Of a stretch of 64,000 bases of DNA, positions 37,572 through 46,598 are shown in pieces. Below the pieces are notes generated by a model that saw only the letters and a program-made list of their open reading frames with translations, ran no database searches and was not told where the DNA came from. The stretch's first letter is position 1; each line of letters begins with the position of its first letter. Origin of the DNA: Pseudomonas arsenicoxydans (lineage in GTDB: Bacteria; Pseudomonadota; Gammaproteobacteria; Pseudomonadales; Pseudomonadaceae). Location of the stretch: contig NZ_LT629705.1 of NCBI RefSeq assembly GCF_900103875.1, positions 3,481,001-3,545,000 of the forward strand. Direction: 5' to 3'. The translations under genes were made by a program, and so were the position numbers.

Positions 37572-38546
37572 ATGACCGCCATCAGCGTCGGCCAATCCTG
37601 GATGTGGGCCGCCTTCATCGTGTTCGTCCTTGCCATGCTGGCGCTCGATCTGTTCGTCTTCGGCGGACGCAAGGCGCATCGTGTTTCGGTGCGCGAAGCG
37701 CTGGCCTGGGTCATCGCCTGGACCAGTTTGGCGTTGGTCTTCGCCATCCTGCTCTGGTGGTATCTGCGCAGCATGTTCGGCGCCGAAGTGGCCCAGCGTA
37801 CAACGCTCGAATTCCTGACGGGCTACCTGATCGAGCAGTCGCTGTCGATCGACAACATGTTCGTTTTCGTGATGATCTTCGGTTACTTCGCCGTGCCGCC
37901 AGAGTTGCAGCGCCGCGTCCTGCTCTATGGCGTGCTCGGCGCCATCGTCATGCGCGCCGGTATGATTTTCGCCGGTGTCTGGCTGGTGCAGGAGTTTGCC
38001 TGGCTACTCTATGTCTTTGGTGCTTTCCTCGTCATCACCGGCATCAAGATGCTGATCTTCGCCAACCAGCAGCCAGACCTCGAAAAGAACCCTTTGCTGC
38101 GCTGGATGCGTAGGCATCTTCGCATCACCGACGGCTTTCACGGCGAGCGCTTCTTCGTGCGCCAGAACGGCCTGCTCTGGGCGACGCCGATGTTCCTGGT
38201 GCTTGTACTGATCGAGGCCAGCGACCTGGTGTTCGCGGTCGATAGCATCCCGGCTATCTTCGCCGTCACCACCGACCCCTTCATCGTGTTCACCTCCAAC
38301 ATCTTCGCCATCATGGGCCTGCGCGCACTGTATTTTCTGCTTGCCGACATGGCCAACCGCTTTCACTTGCTCAAATATGGCCTGGCCATCGTACTGTTGT
38401 TCATCGGCGGCAAGATGCTGGTCGCGCCGTGGTGGCACATGCCGATCCAATGGTCGCTGACCACCGTCGGCGGCATCATATTGATTTCGGTACTGTTGAG
38501 CCTGACTTTGACGAAGGGCAAAACACGGGTTACGGGAGAGCAGTGA
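37572..38546 (+). CDS. TerC/Alx family membrane protein
   Basis: 324 residues with about eight helices. Signature acidic motifs LAMLALDLFVFGG, EQSLSIDNMFVFVMIF, EASDLVFAVDSIPAIFA and IMGLRALYF. The family is linked to tellurite resistance and manganese or metal homeostasis, probably as a metal exporter. Base composition and codon choice look more GC-rich than the neighbours, which suggests a separate origin. Confidence 0.92.
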   Translation: MTAISVGQSWMWAAFIVFVLAMLALDLFVFGGRKAHRVSVREALAWVIAWTSLALVFAILLWWYLRSMFGAEVAQRTTLEFLTGYLIEQSLSIDNMFVFVMIFGYFAVPPELQRRVLLYGVLGAIVMRAGMIFAGVWLVQEFAWLLYVFGAFLVITGIKMLIFANQQPDLEKNPLLRWMRRHLRITDGFHGERFFVRQNGLLWATPMFLVLVLIEASDLVFAVDSIPAIFAVTTDPFIVFTSNIFAIMGLRALYFLLADMANRFHLLKYGLAIVLLFIGGKMLVAPWWHMPIQWSLTTVGGIILISVLLSLTLTKGKTRVTGEQ

Positions 38547-38557
38547 TGAATCAGAGA

Positions 38558-38705
38558 TGTTGGCGCTGATGGAGTGACCCAGGCTTCCGGAAATCAATGA
38601 CCCACCCGAATACTCGGTAATCGATGGTCTTATGTGTGTCTTCACAGACCGCCTAAGGGTCAACTGAATTCAGCAGCTTGGGTCAAAACCGCACCAGCAC
38701 CAATA
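38558..38705. mobile_element. 148-bp MITE-like element, copy 3
   Basis: TGTTGGCGCTGATGGAGTGA on the left, imperfect complement of TGTTGGCGCTGATGC type (GCACCAGCACCAATA) on the right. Starts 12 bases past the terC stop. The interior carries GGTCTTATGTGTGTCTTC, shared with the fragment at 36165. Confidence 0.7.
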
Positions 38706-38856
38706 CATAGGCGTTTGCCATACTTTTTCGAACAGTTCCGCAATGGTGAAGCTTACGAATGTGTACATGCAGTCTGTCACCTTTGCTCATCGCGAATGAA
38801 AGGTCACAACATCGGTTGTCGCGGATGTTAAATTCCGCGGAGCGGGTGTAACCGCC

Positions 38857-40306
38857 TTATAAGGGAGCCCGCTCTGACACATCGTACGTTGGAAAAGACA
38901 ACATCGACGTGTTTGGCGCGTGCTCGTAATTTGAGGACAGCACGGCACTGAGTCGATCGCCTAACAGGTTCCAGGCGTTTTTCTTCTCTTCGGCATAGTC
39001 GTGATGCAGGTAGTGGCGTCTCACCCGAGAACCCGCCAGCACATGGTTTTGGCAGCGATCGATCACGTCCAGGCTGACCCCCAACGCCTGCATCATGGTT
39101 GCGCCGGTGCGGCGTAGGTCATGCGGCGTCCAGTCACCGTTCTGGCCCTCGGCAAGCACCAGCGTGTCATCATGACGCCGTCTGGAGAGAGCCTTGCGGT
39201 TTTTGAAGCGGGCCTGGCGATCGCCGACCTGTTTGCTCACCACTTTCACGTCCACATGCCCGTCATTCAGTTTGTTCGGAAAGCACCATTGCGAGTCTCC
39301 CGTCAGGTTTTTGAGTTCCTGAAAGAAATGCAAGGTGAAGGGGGAGAGGCAAACATGGTGGTCTTGTTTTTTGCCCCGGGCGCCTTTGACGTTTTCGCTG
39401 GGGAGGAACCAGGTCTGCTCGTCCAGATCGACATTCTTCCATTCGGCCTGCAGCAACTCGCCAATGCGGCATAGTGTGCCTAGGCTAATCCAGAGCGCGA
39501 GTTGCGTTTCTTTCTTTAGCGGTCGAATACCGTCGTATTTTTGGCCCGCGGGGAGGGCGTCGTAATCGGTGGTCATTTGCTGGAAGCGGTTGTGCAGTTC
39601 CAACAGCTCCGTCGGGGAAAGGATGCGGCTTCTTTCTGCCTCGTAGTCGGCCGGGATCAAGGGAGAGATGTCGACCAGTTCCGTCGGGTCCCCCTCGATC
39701 AATAAGGCTCGCCAAGGTTGACGCTTTCTAGCCCAGCTAAACATCTGGGAAAGGTCGGCGAAGAAGCTGATGGCTTGCCGGTGAGCGCCGCGGTTGACCA
39801 CGGTGCGGATCAGCGCCGAACATCATGTTCGGAGACGCTGCTCACTGCGGTCTTACCGAGTACCGGAAAAAGGTCCTTGTTAAAACGGCGCTGCAACTCG
39901 GCATTGCCATCTTTACGCGCGACGCATCCAACAGCCAGGCCTTGGCCAGATCCTGGACGGTCAGCGTTTGCACCTTCGTCGTTTTTACTTGTTCGGCCTT
40001 CACGTTAGCATCGGCGTATGCTTGTGCCTTGGCGGTTTTCTTTTGCTCGTTGGGATTGATTTGCTGATCGATGAGCGTCCTGGCGTGGTTACGCGCCTTG
40101 CGAATGTCCGTCAGGGATTTGCGCGGCCAGGTTCCGCAGGCGTACTCTTTATTCTGGTCGCCCCAGCGATAGCGATAGAAAAAACTGACCGACACACCGT
40201 CCTTGCGGACTGAGATTCGACCGGCCAGATTGCCATCCTCTCGGAGGATTCGGCCAGCATCGTTGGGAGTCAGCGACTCGAGTTCTTTGATGGTGATTTT
40301 GGCCAT
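38857..40306 (-). pseudogene. P4-type tyrosine integrase, copy 2, two frameshifts
   Basis: Full-length match to the intact copy at 54459-55946 except for two one-base deletions: at about 39925 (CGCGACGCATCC versus CGCGCCACGCCATCC) and at about 39815 (GCGCCGAAC versus GCGCCCGAAC). The result is three frames. Catalytic residues are still readable (CRIGEL, HDLRRTGA, HHDYAEE). Its start is at 40306 and it lies just left of the tRNA 3' fragment at 40477. Confidence 0.93.
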
Positions 40307-40476
40307 GAAATGGACTCCCCCTACTTTTACCCCCACAAAAACGTCGGCTCTTGATGGACGTTACTGGTCTCTCGTAGAGCAGAACGCCGCTGGAGCTCAA
40401 GTAAATACTAGCTTAGAAAAATCCAGAGTAAAATTTTGGAAGCTTTCAAGAAGTATGCAAAAGGAGATGTGATGCT

Positions 40477-40511
40477 AGGGGTCGAGTGTTCGAATCACTC
40501 CGTCCCGACCA
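40477..40511 (+). repeat. Attachment site: 3' end of a tRNA (probably tRNA-Pro), copy 1
   Basis: AGGGGTC, T-arm GAGTG-TTCGAAT-CACTC, then CGTCCCG-A-CCA: the variable region, T-arm and acceptor 3' half of a tRNA. The D-arm and anticodon arm are absent. The GGGGTC variable region recalls tRNA-Pro; the 5' half would have to begin CGGGACG. The same 35 bases occur at 56117. It marks the right end of the first integrated unit and the left end of the second. Confidence 0.85.
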
Positions 40512-40520
40512 TATAATTCA

Positions 40521-40556
40521 AGGGGTTGCGAGATTTTATCTCGCAACCCCTTTTTA
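40521..40556 (+). terminator. tRNA-type terminator after att copy 1
   Basis: GGGGTTGCGAGA-TTTTA-TCTCGCAACCCC followed by TTTTTATTTT, a strong Rho-independent terminator. The equivalent at 56163 has a paired C-G where this one has T-A, so the stem is conserved by a compensatory change. Confidence 0.9.
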
Positions 40557-40689
40557 TTTTTGGTCGTTTTTACCCCTACAAAACGGCTGGCTTTCGGTGG
40601 AATCCTCACCTCTTGGGGAGGAGATGGGCGCAAGATTTAGGTGTGCCAATGCCCCCCCCAGGAAGTTTGGTGATGGAGGGCAGAGATGG

Positions 40690-41345
40690 ACCTAGTTGGC
40701 GGCTCATCAGGCAGTCGGAGGGAATCTGGTGGTGGAAGCCAGTCGCAACGCCGCCATGTTGGCCAACGTGCTCGACGGACTGGAGCAAGCCAATTCTGCG
40801 TTGCGGCTCGTGGTCATCTATTAGGGCTTCAAAATTTACGGCTCCCACCTTGGGGCAAGGTTCGCACGCCTGCACGGGAGAGCGATGCGGGGCATACGCC
40901 ACCGAACCTGTACGTCGCTCAGGAAGCCCAACTGAGAAAGCGTGCCGAGCATAGCCGTTGGGATTATGTGGCGTGGCATCCTGATCTCATGGTCGGGGAT
41001 ATCTACGGCAACCCGATGAATATTACGATGGTCATCAGTGTCTTCGCCGAGCTGTCCCATGCGCTAAGTATCCCGATGCGATTCCCCGGCACCGATTAGG
41101 CCTACGGCCAGCTACTGCAATTCACGGGCGCCGGTTTGCAGGCATGAGCCAGGGTTTGGGCTGCGCTCAGCGAGTCCGTGGCGAGGCTTTCAACGTGGCC
41201 AGCGGCGACATTTTCCTTTGGGAGCGTATGTGGCAAGACACCGCCAAATATTTAGGGATGGAAACAGCGTCGCCGGTTCCGTTGACGCTTGCACTCCACA
41301 TGCACGAAAAGGGCGAATTGTGGCGAGAGATGCTTGCGAAAGCGA
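40690..41345 (+). pseudogene. Degraded SDR-type reductase (progesterone-5-beta-reductase/VEP1-like)
   Basis: Scattered over several frames: KVRTPARESDAGHTPPNLY, RWDYVAWHPDLMVGDIYGNP, MNITMVISVFAELSHALSIP, MRFPGTD, RGEAFNVASGDIFLWERMWQD, YLGMETASPVPLTLALHMHE. The order and wording match the C-terminal half of PRISE/VEP1-like short-chain dehydrogenases. Many stops and frameshifts; the N-terminal half is barely readable. It ends where the phage integrase fragment begins. Confidence 0.6.
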
Positions 41346-41349
41346 AGGA

Positions 41350-41662
41350 AATGCACCGCATACAAGCCCAGGACTCCCATCGCCAGCTCGCGGGGTGGCA
41401 GGACGTCGCGCTCGTAGGTGTCGAGGAATCCGGCGAACGTTTCTGAGGCGTTGTTCATTACGGCACCGACCAAGTCGGCACCGCGCATGAACTCAAGGTT
41501 CAGCTGCTTCGCGGCATCAATTGCCTTGAGGCGGTCGGCGCCGAACGGAAACCACTTCCCATCGGTAGGCCGCCGGTAGCGATAGGTCGAGCGCTGCGCG
41601 TCGTAGTACAGGTTCTGCGGAAGTCCCTTGTTCGCAGGGTTGCGCGGCCGTGGCACCATCAT
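41350..41662 (-). pseudogene. N-terminal fragment of a phage integrase (lambda-type)
   Basis: From the ATG at 41662: MVPRPRNPANKGLPQNLYYD, then RSTYRYRRPTDGKWFPFGAD and LKAIDAAKQLNLEFMRG, the arm-binding N-terminal domain of lambda-type integrases. It continues to about TYERDVLPPRELA and is then cut by the SDR remnant. No catalytic domain. Its ATG overlaps the stop of the excisionase-like gene (ATGA). Confidence 0.75.
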
Positions 41663-41876
41663 GCAGCTCCTTTCAATACCATTGCGACCAGGTCGTTGCC
41701 GTTCGAGCGACTGAAAGCGGCCCAATCAACGTACCAGAGTTTGCCGATCTGCTCGCCGGGTACCATTCCGTTCCGTTCCGGATGTGGTTGCGGATTGCCT
41801 GTGGGCATTGCGGGGGGGCGCCTTCGCCCCAGCGCCGGCGCTGAAACTCGCTGATCTTGATCAGTTCTTTTTTCAT
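41659..41876 (-). pseudogene. Excisionase-like phage gene with 5-bp duplication
   Basis: From ATG 41876 (GGAG 7 bases upstream): KKELIKISEFQRRRWGEG, then PQAIRNHIRNG in one frame and MVPGEQIGKLWYVDWAAFSR, NGNDLVAMVLKGAA in the other. An extra GGAAC copy near 41770 (CGGAACGGAACGGAATGG in place of CGGAACGGAATGG) shifts the frame. Without it one 70-residue MerR-fold-like excisionase would result, coupled to the integrase. Confidence 0.7.
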
Positions 41877-42267
41877 AGGATGCTCCATACCGCGCGTGGC
41901 GGCAGAAGGTGGTGATGGGAATCATGAGGGGTGTGAGGGAGGTTGAAAGGCTGAGCTATGGTTTATTCGTTCGCCTCGCCAGTTGCGTACACGCTTTCTC
42001 CCATGAAGTGCCTGGCGGGGTGGACCCCCATAGCTGCGGTCTCTTTTAGCAGTGCATGTACTCGTTTTCGTCACGCACTACATCAACTTTTCTTCAGGTA
42101 TTGCTTCCTCCTTGCCGCAATAGTGGCTGGAAGTTGTACAGAGAATTTGAATTCGTACAGTTGTTGAGACCAGCTGTCCGATACTGTTTCGGCACTGTTG
42201 CACTTCGTTCGAATGGGTCTAGTTTTGAACTCTGTTGACCCTCAAAAGGAACGGGCAGGAGGGATTT
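41877..42267. other. Intergenic region, no gene seen
   Basis: About 390 bases between the divergent excisionase-like gene and the plus-strand gene at 42268; frames here are short and unconvincing. In a phage this is where the control region of the integrase cassette would lie. Confidence 0.4.
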
Positions 42268-42564
42268 ATGAGGCATCGAGGCAATGTTTTTTGGGATTGG
42301 GCAGACCCTGAGCTCCACACCAGAACACACGATGAAACTCTCAATGATGGGACTTACATTGATGTGCAAGTCCGGCTTTCGAGTGCCGGAACGACTCAGA
42401 TGTTTATCGGGATTTATACTCCCGATGGCATGGCGCTGCATGAAGAGGCTGATGACTCACACCCAAGAGAATCAATGACAAGAGTTCTGGCTTGGGCTGT
42501 CGGTCGAGCTCGTCAATTGGCTACCTCCGGAGGAGCGAGTTCTCTCCGAGCGGCTTCTTCCTAA
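42268..42564 (+). CDS. Phage-like protein of unknown function
   Basis: 98 residues. The ATG at 42268 has AGGAGGG 5 bases upstream; an ATG 33 bases earlier is weaker. MRHRGNVFWDWADPELHTRT, then a beta-rich centre with FIGIYTPDGMALHEEADDS and a helical tail with ESMTRVLAWAVGRARQLA. No family recognised; small soluble protein of prophage type. Confidence 0.6.
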   Translation: MRHRGNVFWDWADPELHTRTHDETLNDGTYIDVQVRLSSAGTTQMFIGIYTPDGMALHEEADDSHPRESMTRVLAWAVGRARQLATSGGASSLRAASS

Positions 42565-42658
42565 TAGCCACTGGCTTTGAAGTGGGAGGGCGGCCGGGGC
42601 ATGCCTGGGCGGTGAAGTTTTTTGGTCTACGATATTTTATCTGTAGAGAGTATTGCGT

Positions 42659-42889
42659 ATGGCCGAGGATCGAATTACTGCGCTTGAGACTGCACTGAGA
42701 TACGTCATTGGGACGGCGAGACTTCAGGGCATGGATGTTAATGAGTTATGTCGGATGACGATCGAGGTCATTAATGGAGACGAATCATTGAAGTGGAGCA
42801 GGGCTGGGTTGCTGAAAGAAGCGATCAATGAAATTGAAAATGCCCAAGAGAACTTCCCTTCATTCCGCAGAAATCAGCGAAATAGGTGA
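42659..42889 (+). CDS. Small helical protein of unknown function
   Basis: 76 residues: EDRITALETALRYVIGTARL, GMDVNELCRMTIEVINGDES, KEAINEIENAQENF. Mostly alpha-helical, no motif recognised. A 30-bp sequence upstream (42593-42620) is shared with the region upstream of the zinc-ribbon-like gene at 34037, so both may use the same promoter element. Confidence 0.55.
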   Translation: MAEDRITALETALRYVIGTARLQGMDVNELCRMTIEVINGDESLKWSRAGLLKEAINEIENAQENFPSFRRNQRNR

Positions 42890-42895
42890 GGGTGA

Positions 42896-43498
42896 TCATG
42901 GCGTCACCTCACGCCGTGCCCACCTGCAGACCGGGCCGTCGTCAGTGTCGTGGATCGCTAGGCAGAACCAGCCTTCACCATCTGGGCGATCAGGCTCCCA
43001 GTAGCTGTAATCGGGATCGCCGGATTCGAAGTAGCGATTGGCAATGGCCTCGTCGGTATACTCAAGGCTCATCATCGCCACTTCCAAACCCTGTTCGGCG
43101 ACCCAGGCTTTGCACTTGTCACCGTCACCCTCGTCGAAGTCGGGCATATCTAGATGCTGAAATGAACCCATTTCGTCGCGCACGACCGGCGCTGGTTGAA
43201 TAAGGCCAACCCGGTCAAGGCGCTCTATCTCTGCCAGCAGAAGAGCGCCAGCCTTCACAAGATCTCGGCGGCGATCCGAGCTGGGTTTGAACGTATTTTG
43301 CTTCCATGGCCATGATGTACTCATGCTGCGCGGGCGGCTGGCAAGATTTGCATATGTGGCTGCCGCCTCGGCAAGCTCACCTTTCACGTACAGATCATCC
43401 TGGAACAGCGAATAGCTTTCGGCTGATACTTGGCGCCGGCGCTCAGCGATAACATCTCGGGCCGCGCGATTGAGGCGGGCTGTATTTTCTTCAGACAT
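42896..43498 (-). CDS. Phage-type conserved protein
   Basis: 200 residues with AAGGA before the ATG. N-terminal block ARDVIAERRRQVSAESYSLF, DDLYVKGELAEAAATYA and WPW---FKPSSDRRRDLVKA, GALLLAEIERLDR is a common phage module of unknown function; the C-terminal half (DEGDGDKCKAWVAEQ to CLAIHDTDDGPVCRWAR) looks like a second, separate domain. It ends 6 bases from the gene at 42659. Confidence 0.65.
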   Translation of the reverse strand: MSEENTARLNRAARDVIAERRRQVSAESYSLFQDDLYVKGELAEAAATYANLASRPRSMSTSWPWKQNTFKPSSDRRRDLVKAGALLLAEIERLDRVGLIQPAPVVRDEMGSFQHLDMPDFDEGDGDKCKAWVAEQGLEVAMMSLEYTDEAIANRYFESGDPDYSYWEPDRPDGEGWFCLAIHDTDDGPVCRWARREVTP

Positions 43499-43624
43499 GA
43501 CTACGTCCTTGCCGCTATAGCGGCTGACTTTAAAGGAGGAGGGAATGGCTCTAGCCTCGATTGAGGTTATGGCAGTAATGACGAGATTGAATTTTCAGAT
43601 CAGTGCCGAACCCAGGAGAGGGTC

Positions 43625-43777
43625 ATGTCGTACAGATCGGACTCATGTCACGGTGATGGCTGCGGTGGAGGAAAGTGTAGACAGCCAATTACCATAGTAA
43701 CCAATCGTCAGCTGGCGTCCAAAAGCAAATGCGGTGATGTCACAATGATATCGCAGCAACCCTTAAACCATATGTGA
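43625..43777 (+). CDS. 50-residue Cys/Gly-rich peptide gene
   Basis: ATG preceded by AGGAGAGGG at ideal spacing; MSYRSDSCHGDGCGGGKCRQ then PITIVTNRQLASKSKCGD. Four cysteines. Its stop lies 4 bases before the start of the gene at 43782, so the two would be one unit. Compact, no known family. Confidence 0.45.
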   Translation: MSYRSDSCHGDGCGGGKCRQPITIVTNRQLASKSKCGDVTMISQQPLNHM

Positions 43778-43781
43778 CGTC

Positions 43782-44027
43782 ATGCCTTCGATTGATGATT
43801 TTCGTTTCACTGCACATCACCGCCTTCTTGATATTGACGAAGCTACAACCCACCTGATGATGCTCGTTGTGTCCCGCGAAGTTTCGGGCAGTCGCTGGGA
43901 AGAAGCAGTGTCCCTCCATAAAAGTGCATCTGAGGCGTGGGCTGCGCTTCTATCCCCCACTGGAATTGATCCGATGCCGATTCTTGACAGTCGTCCAGTT
44001 GAATGTTCCCTGCACCTCTCTGATTAG
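43782..44027 (+). CDS. Small protein of unknown function, paralogue of 32740
   Basis: 81 residues: DDFRFTAHHRLLDIDEATTH, LMMLVVSREVSGSRWEEAVS, EAWAALL. Aligns along its length with the 89-residue protein at 32740 apart from that protein's Pro-Ser insert. It overlaps the 3' end of the convergent gene at 44024 by four bases. Confidence 0.65.
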   Translation: MPSIDDFRFTAHHRLLDIDEATTHLMMLVVSREVSGSRWEEAVSLHKSASEAWAALLSPTGIDPMPILDSRPVECSLHLSD

Positions 44028-44338
44028 CTTGCTATCAGCCCGGTCAGATCATGGTTCACAACCTGCGGCGGGTTGTCGTGGCCGGGACAGCCGTTGCCGG
44101 TGAAATCGAAGCCCTCACAGGGCGGACCAAACGGCAGCGCTTCTTTTCCCAGGGCCAGCGCTTCGAGAAGATGATCCTTCGCCTCGTCGGCAGTGCACTC
44201 CCGACCACCCTCCATTCGGAACATGCCTTTGAGCTGGCGCTTGCTGAAGTCACGCAGCGCACCGCGCACGCTCAGATGGATATGAAAGGTGCGGCCATTT
44301 GGCCCAAACGGATCGGCCGGTTTATTCTCTGTGGGCAT
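44024..44338 (-). CDS. Phage-type protein sharing the MPTENKPA start
   Basis: 104 residues from ATG 44338: MPTENKPADPFGPNGRTFHI, SVRGALRDFSKRQLKGMFRM, ECTADEAKDHLLEAL, then FGPPCEGFDFTGNGCPGHDN. The opening octapeptide MPTENKPA is the same as in the pseudogene at 33336-33951, and so is the placement between a DDFRF-type and a zinc-ribbon-like gene. The C-terminal CEG-x5-GNGCPGH could bind metal. Confidence 0.65.
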   Translation of the reverse strand: MPTENKPADPFGPNGRTFHIHLSVRGALRDFSKRQLKGMFRMEGGRECTADEAKDHLLEALALGKEALPFGPPCEGFDFTGNGCPGHDNPPQVVNHDLTGLIAS

Positions 44339-44408
44339 GATTGTGTGCCTCGGTGGGTAAAGGAAAAGTTGGCTAAGCTCATGGCGGTGAAATCTCAGGG
44401 GTACAGCC

Positions 44409-44599
44409 ATGACGAGAAAACTGATCTGCCAGAAGTGCAATCAAGACACGTCTGTAGAGCTTTGCTTTGCTTTGACGATGACATCGACAGCCAGGTCTTC
44501 AATTGCGAGCACTGTGGTGGGAGGCATGTTGAGGTAGAGACCGGCAAACTGCCGGGCCTCCCTGCCTTGAGCAGGTTCCGACTAGATGAAGATGAGTGA
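44409..44599 (+). pseudogene. Zinc-ribbon-like gene broken by a 5-bp duplication
   Basis: MTRKLICQKCNQDTSVEL in one frame, then DDDIDSQVFNCEHCGGRHVE and LPGLPALSRFRLDEDE in the next. The DNA between has CTTTG three times (near 44458-44472); two copies would restore one frame of about 62 residues with two C-x2-C knuckles. It is the counterpart of the intact gene at 34037. Confidence 0.65.
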
Positions 44600-44716
44600 T
44601 CGCGCTTTCGCCAGGCATGATGTTTTTGTGGGTATGGGACGTCCGGTATCACTACCTTCGTGCCGAAATCCCTCACATCTGGCAGCAAAGCCGAAGGCCG
44701 ATTTGGTAAGCAGGAC

Positions 44717-44867
44717 TGTTGGCGCTGATGCGATTTTGAACCAGGCTGCCGGAATTCATCGGCCCACCCGAATACTCAAAAAGTGGTGGTATTGCGGGAT
44801 ATATCAAAGGCAGCAACTGGGGCAGTTAATATCAGCAACGGGGCTTAAAATCGCATCAGCGCCGACA
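44717..44867. mobile_element. 151-bp MITE-like element, copy 4
   Basis: TGTTGGCGCTGATGCGATTT on the left and its complement (AAATCGCATCAGCGCCGACA) on the right: the best conserved ends of all copies, about 20 bases. Inner repeats GAACCAGGCTGCC and GGGGCTT are also present. No gene. Confidence 0.8.
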
Positions 44868-45342
44868 ACAATGAGGAAAAGCTGCGCCTTAGGACTACCT
44901 TTGAGACCCGGGAAGAGGGTGAGAATGAGTGCCAGCGGCTCAACGTGGAGCGGCTTGAAGGCATTCTGCTGGAGCGGGAGTCCATGCCCTGTTCTATAGG
45001 TTTCTGAGATGCATGGTTGTGGGAATGCCCGACAAGCTTTCCCTTGTTCCAAGGCTGATGTCTGTTTTTTAGCAATAATGTTCATGGCTCGTCCTCCACG
45101 TTGAGAGAAGACAAGGGTGGATCAGTCACAATGAGCGGAGGTCGCTAGCCGACCCATAGCTACCGGTCAGCATCGGCAGAATTCCGCCAGTTCTGGTCGT
45201 TCGCCAGCCCCGCCGAGCAATTATTCGAACGGCTGGTCCGCTCTGAAACTGCCCGATAGAGGCAATGACGCTTCGCTAACCTTTGCTGGGGCGAAAGTAT
45301 TTCGGAAGTAATGCGGCGGCGACCCTCAAGTGTCTGTCGCCA
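44868..45342. other. Region without a recognisable gene
   Basis: 475 bases between the MITE and the carbonic anhydrase end. A minus-strand frame starting at 45085 reads into the MITE end; its product is not recognisable. Confidence 0.4.
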
Positions 45343-46002
45343 TTACACCTGTCTGCCGTTACGCGCAGTGATCGCAACAGTGGTTGGCGAATCAGCAAGT
45401 GGAACGAAGTGTCGTGTCGCGCCATCCAGCGCATCGATGCATCCCGCCTCGATGTCGTAGACCCAGCCGTGCAGATTCATCCGCCCCTGCTCGAGCGCGA
45501 GGGCCACCGATGGATGCGTACGCAGATTCGCCAGTTGCGCGATCACGTTTTCGCGCACGAGGCCATCGAGCTTCGCGCGGGGTGTGTCGAACTCATGCGC
45601 CGCGTTAATCGCTTTCGCGGCGTCCGAGTGACGTAGCCAGTTAGCGACCGCCGGAAGATGATCCAGACACGTGCAGCGTGAAATCGCGCCCATTGCTCCG
45701 CAGTCCGAGTGGCCGCAGATCACGATGTCCTGTACGCCGAGCACTGCGACCGCATATTCGACGGTGGCCGAGACGCCGCCGGGTTCGGGACCATACGACG
45801 GCACAATGTTGCCCGCGTTGCGAATCACAAACAGCTCGCCCGGTTCGCGCTGTGTTAGGAGTTCGGGCACAACACGACTGTCCGAGCAGGTGACGAATAA
45901 CGCCTTCGGATTTTGTGTAGTCGCGAGCTGCCTGAAAAGCTCGACGCGTTGCGGATAAACCTCGCGCTGAAAGCGCAGAAAGCCATCAATAATGTCACGC
46001 AT
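45343..46002 (-). CDS. Beta-class carbonic anhydrase
   Basis: 219 residues from ATG 46002 (GGAGG 5 bases upstream; an ATG 12 bases earlier has no site). Zinc and active-site motifs [22 protein letters not shown] and [10 protein letters not shown] (Cys, Asp/Arg, His, Cys) are complete. It interconverts CO2 and bicarbonate. The gene and its flanks (about 45300-46150) are richer in GC and in CGC/GCG codons than the neighbours, more like Burkholderia or Ralstonia DNA, so recent import is likely. Confidence 0.92.
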   Translation of the reverse strand: MRDIIDGFLRFQREVYPQRVELFRQLATTQNPKALFVTCSDSRVVPELLTQREPGELFVIRNAGNIVPSYGPEPGGVSATVEYAVAVLGVQDIVICGHSDCGAMGAISRCTCLDHLPAVANWLRHSDAAKAINAAHEFDTPRAKLDGLVRENVIAQLANLRTHPSVALALEQGRMNLHGWVYDIEAGCIDALDGATRHFVPLADSPTTVAITARNGRQV

Positions 46003-46470
46003 GGAGTCCTCCAAACCAGAATGCCGGGTGCTGGCACGAGCACTCGATATGCCATCGCGCCACTTCGGTCGTCATTATCGCAGACGTCGCGCGCGTTGAC
46101 TTTACCCGATCAGCGATGGACTTCGAGCCGCGACCAGCGCGGCGGATGACGGAAGCCCCCACTGGCAGCCGCTATTTATCTTTTGCTGGCCTGAAAGGCG
46201 AGTGCGGGTCGAGAGCTGCACACCGCGACAGGCGGAAATCGGACACTCTAGAGGACTTTATCTAACTGAATCTAGCAGGGCATGGTTGGAATAATCTGAT
46301 GCTCTGTCTGCCAGGCCCTGAAACGCATGCCGAACTGCTCGGAATGGTAGCTGCGATTGAAGAAAAACTGATCACTGGACAGAATAGCTCGTGTTGAGCA
46401 GTCACTCGGGTTTGGTCTGTGCTCAAGCGAGTGAGCGACTTGAGGCAAGGGCACAAAGGGCAGTAGAAAT
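46003..46470. other. Intergenic region, no gene seen
   Basis: 468 bases. The part next to the carbonic anhydrase start is GC-rich; the part beyond about 46250 is not. No gene was recognised. Confidence 0.45.
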
Positions 46471-46498
46471 AAAAAAGCCCGTTAAGGGGAGACGGGCT
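46471..46498 (-). terminator. Terminator for the minus-strand gene pair 46599/46858
   Basis: Read on the minus strand: AGCCCGTCTCC-CCTTA-ACGGGCT followed by TTTTTATTT. A strong Rho-independent terminator about 100 bases past the stop at 46599. Confidence 0.8.
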
Positions 46499-46598
46499 GT
46501 AAAAAGTCATGAGGATCAAATGAAAGTTTATACTATCACTTGCATCTTGCCAGGGCGTTAGAAGAAAAGACGCCGGTCAGGGCTCCGCGAATGGATTT

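Noticed and set aside
40477..40511. A complete tRNA gene
   Set aside because: Only the variable region, T-arm and acceptor 3' half are present; the D-arm and anticodon arm are missing, so it is an att remnant.
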